A stretch of 64,000 nucleotides of DNA. It comes from Sinonovacula constricta. Taxonomy: Eukaryota; Mollusca; Bivalvia; Cardiida; Solecurtidae. Positions 59,678-64,000 of the stretch are shown here, piece by piece. The notes under the pieces are model-generated. The model was not told the DNA's origin and did no database searches. It was given only the letters and a program-made list of their open reading frames with translations. The DNA is taken from the NCBI GenBank assembly GCA_007844125.1, contig CM017572.1:40263420-40327419 (forward strand). The letters are read 5' to 3'. The stretch's first letter is position 1; each line of letters starts with the position of its first letter. A program made the translations under genes and the position numbers.

Positions 59678-60309
59678 GACATTCACTGCTGCCGAGGTTA
59701 CATTTTTTGTTCTTGTCTATTTTTCATTATCCCCTTAATGTTACCAAATCATCATCAGACACACTGACAAACTGTTGATTACTTTTACCAGACGCCATGT
59801 TGTAGCGATAATGCGTGTTAAAAAAACAAAACACGACCGTCAGTATTATGTTCACGTGAAAACATTCTCGAGTCAATATTTTTTCAAATCGACTCTCACA
59901 GGACGAGCGCTCGACCAATCAAAATGCTTTAAATTCAACGAGTTTGTGATATTTTGTCATATTACATGTTACATAATCAGGAATATACATTAAAGGAGTA
60001 CGTAATCAAATCCACGTATGTTCATTTGAGAAGCCCCTCAAAATTGTTTTTTTTTTTAAAATATTTTTCGAAATCTCAGAAAATACAAAGATGTATGGTT
60101 GAAAATACATTCTTTATATTTGTGACAATTTGACATATGTTTGAATATATACTGTCAAAAAAAATGATTATGTCATTAATTATTTATTACATGGTCACAT
60201 TTTATGACTATACGATGCAACAAACATATATAAGTAAGTAGTTCAACAACTCTCATTTGAATTGAATACCGACCATAAATCTCACCACATTAATGATTAT
60301 GCTATTAAA
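59678..60309 (-). mobile_element. 0.63-kb insertion in copy B with Crypton-like exon remnant
   Basis: Absent from copy A, where ACAAAA joins directly to TATATAAAC at about 44225. On the minus strand it holds a CCAAT-box in reverse (GATTGGTCGAGCG) and then an ATG at 59798 opening MASGKSNQQFVSVSDDD followed by LVTL. With one frameshift the text continues as DNEK, a stop, then TRTKNVTSAAVNVF. This resembles the N-terminal region before the tyrosine-recombinase-like domain in Crypton-derived invertebrate proteins. It is a non-functional fragment, and the resemblance is by eye. Confidence 0.45.
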
Positions 60310-60772
60310 AACTTATAAACACATTTCTTACAAGCTGTCGGACAGGTTTTCAGTTCATATGATCTTACTTCTAAAATGAATCAATCATTCTTATGTTTTC
60401 CTATTTTTAAACATGAATTCAATTCCCAACAGAAACAGAATACATTTTGCTGATTTTATTGACATTTGCAACTTTTCAAAATTAGCGTCTAAAAATACGT
60501 TACATATAATTAAGACTCATTAACGCCACTGACAAAGAACATATTCATGTTAAAGAAATAGATTTTTTGAAAGTATTTAATATTTAATTATGACATGGTG
60601 TAATGAAATGAGTATGGACGGCTACTAACACAAGCCAAACAGTGTCAATTCAATATTTAATGTCTGTTTAAGCAATTTAATGTATCAACCTAATAATGTT
60701 TAAATGGAAGATCAATCAATTAAAAAACAAAAGGTTTACCTGGTGGAGATGTATTTAGTATCAACGTCTGAA

Positions 60773-60977
60773 TAGGTAAATAAGAAAAGGTCCTATCAAA
60801 ATTTTCACAGATATTTAAATTTGTATCTACATGTAGACAAAGGCAAACAAGGTAAATGTAAATGTGACAAAAAACACAGAGACGAGACATAACACACAAA
60901 AAGAAAAACCATCAGTTACCGCCTTGGAACGGTCAGTCGGCAAAAGGGCCAACTGGGGTGCTTAAACCTGGTTTGAA
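60773..60977 (+). mobile_element. 205-base insertion in copy B
   Basis: Copy A reads GTCTGAAAACACG at 44687. Copy B has the same text split by 205 bases, with TGAA on both sides (60769-60772 and 60974-60977). The insert ends in ACCGCCTTGGAACGGTCAGT and GGGGTGCTTAAACCTGG, which looks like a SINE 3' part. Confidence 0.7.
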
Positions 60978-62464
60978 AACACGTTTGCTTATCCCCTGTG
61001 GATTAACCGACACTACTTAAAATTCTTCCGTATGCGTTTAACACTAATTCAAAATCTACCTTCTGTAACATTACTGAAATCAATGCGCTCGGAACATGGT
61101 GTACGTTTTGTCCTGTTAGCGATTACAGATTTTTAAACAATGGTAAAGTTTCATGGTATATCAAATGTACACCACATAAATGATTGGAAAGCAGGCAAAT
61201 CTTCAACTAGAAATAAACACCTCTTCTTAAATATAGATTCTACTTTGTGACATCATTTACATTCGAGTCACTAACATCCTATCATAGAAAATATTGTTGT
61301 AAACATTCAATACATTCAATATGATTTTACATTTTAACTTAAGTTAGGTCTAAAAATAAATGCTCAAACATTCGACGACAAATGATTCGATCAAAATAAG
61401 TTTGAGTTTACCTAGTACCTATTACACTCCTGTGATCTGAATAAAAATATGCAGTTAACACATTCCTGCTGTTGAATTATATATTATTTATTATATTATT
61501 ATATTTTTGTCACTTACCATTGTGTTCACCACCATTATAATTTTGTTATATGTTTGTTTTTATGTTCTTTTTATTTGAATTAATTTTAACGTAGTACCTA
61601 TGATTATTTTTTACAATTTTTTTTTAATTGTATATATCGTAGATCTTATGTTTCATTATTACATAACGTCAACGCATTGTGTTATGTAACTTGCAACGAC
61701 CACAACTACCAACACCATAACCACAATAATCACCATCCCCACTATCATCTCAATCAACATTAACACAAATCGTACACACTCAGCAATACTTCATTATTTT
61801 GTCTCAGTTTCCATGTACAAAGCGTTGTTCTGTTTTCTGTACATTTTATGTTATGCTCTCCATAATCTGGAGGTAATAAAATATATTTTTTTTTGTAAGG
61901 TAACGTCTTCTCCCTCGTACAAGTAAATTAGGGGATGGATATATCATTGTCGATAGATTTGTCAATTTCCTTGGCAGTGAAGCTGTTTTCGACGTATAAA
62001 CACTATACAGAATCCCATAACCCTGTCTAAATGTCGATAACAATATAAAAACAAAAGCAATTATAAATTTTAGGTTCGACGTTTTGGGCAACCGAGTAAT
62101 TTTTACTTTTGGTTCGGCGCCGAAATGTCATGTCGAATATTTTACCACCAAGCTTTGTTTAGAATTTATTTCTACTCTTGTAAATTTAGGCCATTTCAAC
62201 ATTCCGAACTTTATGGAAAAATGCGAACAGTACTAAAGAGTCCAAATTGATAACTCCACTATTGGTAAGTTCCTATTCACTAGCAAATGTAAAAAAACTG
62301 AAAACTGCTCGCTATGGCATTGGTATCTTTCCTTTCTTGAAATGAAAATATTAATGTCTCCCGAAAAACAATGTTTAGCATTTTCTTAGAATATCTATTT
62401 TAAAAAAATACATTGATGCGATGAAATGCGATCATTATAGCGACGTGCAGCTATTTTAGTGCAG

Positions 62465-62605
62465 GAAACCACGTGACCACTTACTTTTTACATCACATTA
62501 TATCATCATCCGGATTGTCCGCTTTGACATCGATACTATTCTTGGCAGAAATCCCCATAGTGCTTCCTTATATGTTTGGAAAAAAACAACATTTAGAGCG
62601 AATTT
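62465..62605 (-). repeat. dispersed repeat R1, copy 5 (fragment)
   Basis: Copy B counterpart of 46148-46285, with the same blocks ACATCGATACT and AGTGGTCACGTGG on the minus strand. Confidence 0.45.
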
Positions 62606-63169
62606 CTTCACATGTTGTACTATTTAACAATTGAGGCAGTGGTCAGAATCAATTTTAGTCAAACTAACATACGACTATTTTCAAATTCTCCTAAACAGAG
62701 GTACAATCCCATTCCGATACCGCCATAAAAGCCGCCCAAATTTAATTTTTGTCAGTTACTGGCATTCATGATGTACTTTACAGCGATACCGCACAAAAAC
62801 GTTCTATGAATAGATAAGATTCGGCTGCATGTCAAAACCTTTATCCTGCCCATTTTAAAACTTCTCTGTATGTTGCAACACTAATAGCGCTTTGTCATAT
62901 ATCCTTAAATGAATTACTGCAAGGCGCACAATAAAGTTGACAAGAAAGATTTCCTTAAAAAATCTTTTGTTATAATATCAAAGTTAATAAGTGTTTGTTA
63001 TTGTTATGACAATGCATTACGTAAAAGAAAATGTGTAATTCAGTTTTGTTTTGTTCTTGTTGGGTCAGGTAGATGCTAGAAGCAGGATAGGCAGATATCA
63101 ATATGTACAAACTGTGGATATATATTTAAGGTTTGAGATAGCTCAAGTCAGCTCTGAGTAATCTTAACA

Positions 63170-63315
63170 GGAAAGCATTCGCCCGTCCCAGGACTCGAAC
63201 CTAAGTGACGAAGGGCCAAGGTGTTCTGGAACAGGGGCCCTCCTAACGAGATACCTATCGGCGATCCAGACATCTCGCCTTACACACTGTGCATTATGCC
63301 ACAACGAGATGCTAT
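63170..63315 (-). mobile_element. tRNA-like SINE remnant (family 5), copy B
   Basis: Counterpart of 46850-46995, with a better B-box reverse complement CAGGACTCGAACC. Confidence 0.4.
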
Positions 63316-63534
63316 ATATAAATAACAATTCCAACAGCTCTTAAGGAGCAACACATATAACAAAAATGAAATAGATGACACTAGTAATGTAACATAAACC
63401 TTTTATGAATAGAGGAAGATAGTGTAGCAGTCAATAACACGATGTCGCAGGAGTTCTGTGAGTCACGGAGAAAAGAAGCAAGTATTCCTATTTTTAACAG
63501 ATAAGCTTGTAACAATAATGTGTAGCTTGCAATT

Positions 63535-63660
63535 ATAACAAGAGCACCGCAAGGCGGAGCAAAATACGCCCGTCAATGGGGCAATTTTGAAACAAACAGC
63601 TGTTGTACACTCTTGTGCAATGCAGTATGGCAAAGGGGTTGGACTGCACTCTGGATTTTT
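63535..63660 (+). repeat. CACCGCAAGGCGGAGCAAAA repeat, copy B
   Basis: Counterpart of 47215-47345 in the duplication. Confidence 0.4.
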
Positions 63661-64000
63661 GCAAGAAAGATTGAAATGAAAATAGAATAGCATAAAAAAT
63701 CTGCCAAACTTCTGTGCACTGTTGTGCAATGCACTCTAGCATGATTGTGGACTGCAATCTGGATAATTGAAAAAAAAATCGAAGGACAATACCATCAAAT
63801 ATACCAAAAATTACATGAGAGTAATGGCATTTGTGCAGAAAAGGGGTTTACTCACAAATAAGAAGAGGAGATTGACGGTTCCTGTGCACTGCTGTCTGTT
63901 TCAATAACATCTATCTACATATTAAGTTTCAAGTCAATAGCTTTAATAATGTAGGAGTACGGTCCAGACAAACATAAATTAAAGTACGAAAATTGAACTA

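Larger units (their letters stand above)
54983..64000. repeat. segmental duplication, copy B (runs off the window)
   Basis: Partner of 39293-48730 in the same orientation. Differences from A include a 0.63-kb insert (59678-60309), a 205-base insert (60773-60977) and loss of the 1.09-kb segment at 47375-48467. Similarity continues to the last base. Confidence 0.9.

Overview
The window looks like AT-rich nuclear DNA of a metazoan, most likely a bivalve mollusc. The evidence is large spliced genes with GT-AG introns, several families of tRNA-derived SINEs, molluscan-style dispersed repeats, very long microsatellites, and a tandem pair of GT11 fucosyltransferase genes. No species can be named from the sequence alone. 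All recognisable protein genes are on the minus strand.

Layout. 1-6.4 kb: intergenic, with dispersed repeats, a broken SAP-like exon (2.37-2.56 kb) and two SINEs. 6.4-13.5 kb: a complete glutamine synthetase gene in six coding exons (369 codons, all splice phases consistent), with a possible non-coding first exon and promoter near 18.6 kb. The intervening 5 kb holds two SINEs in opposite orientation. 20.6-21.5 kb: a 58-bp minisatellite split by a SINE with an 11-bp target duplication. 22.9-26.9 kb: a 4-kb almost pure polypyrimidine satellite. 27-35 kb: intergenic repeats (SINEs, a 54-bp minisatellite, a repeat with about 170-bp tandem modules, and ATG, CT and CA microsatellites).

35.4-64 kb: two tandem copies (A and B) of a two-exon GT11-type (alpha-1,2-fucosyltransferase-like) gene, each with a long upstream flank. 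From within the first coding exon outward (about 39.3-48.7 kb in A, 55.0-64.0 kb in B) the copies are nearly collinear and very similar. The catalytic half of exon 1, the intron and exon 2 are much more diverged, so the homology boundary lies inside the coding exon. Each copy carries one single-base frameshift, at different places: A in exon 2, B at the end of exon 1. The introns hold a miniature LTR element with PBS-like and polypurine tracts (36.26-36.70 kb), a MITE-like element, SINEs and a 1.4-kb TAG array.

Glutamine synthetase condenses ammonia with glutamate in the cytosol. The fucosyltransferases would be Golgi type II membrane enzymes adding fucose to glycans, if either copy is functional. 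Nothing suggests the two loci work together. The rest of the window is repeat-driven, and most observations of interest concern the history of the duplication and the mobile elements.
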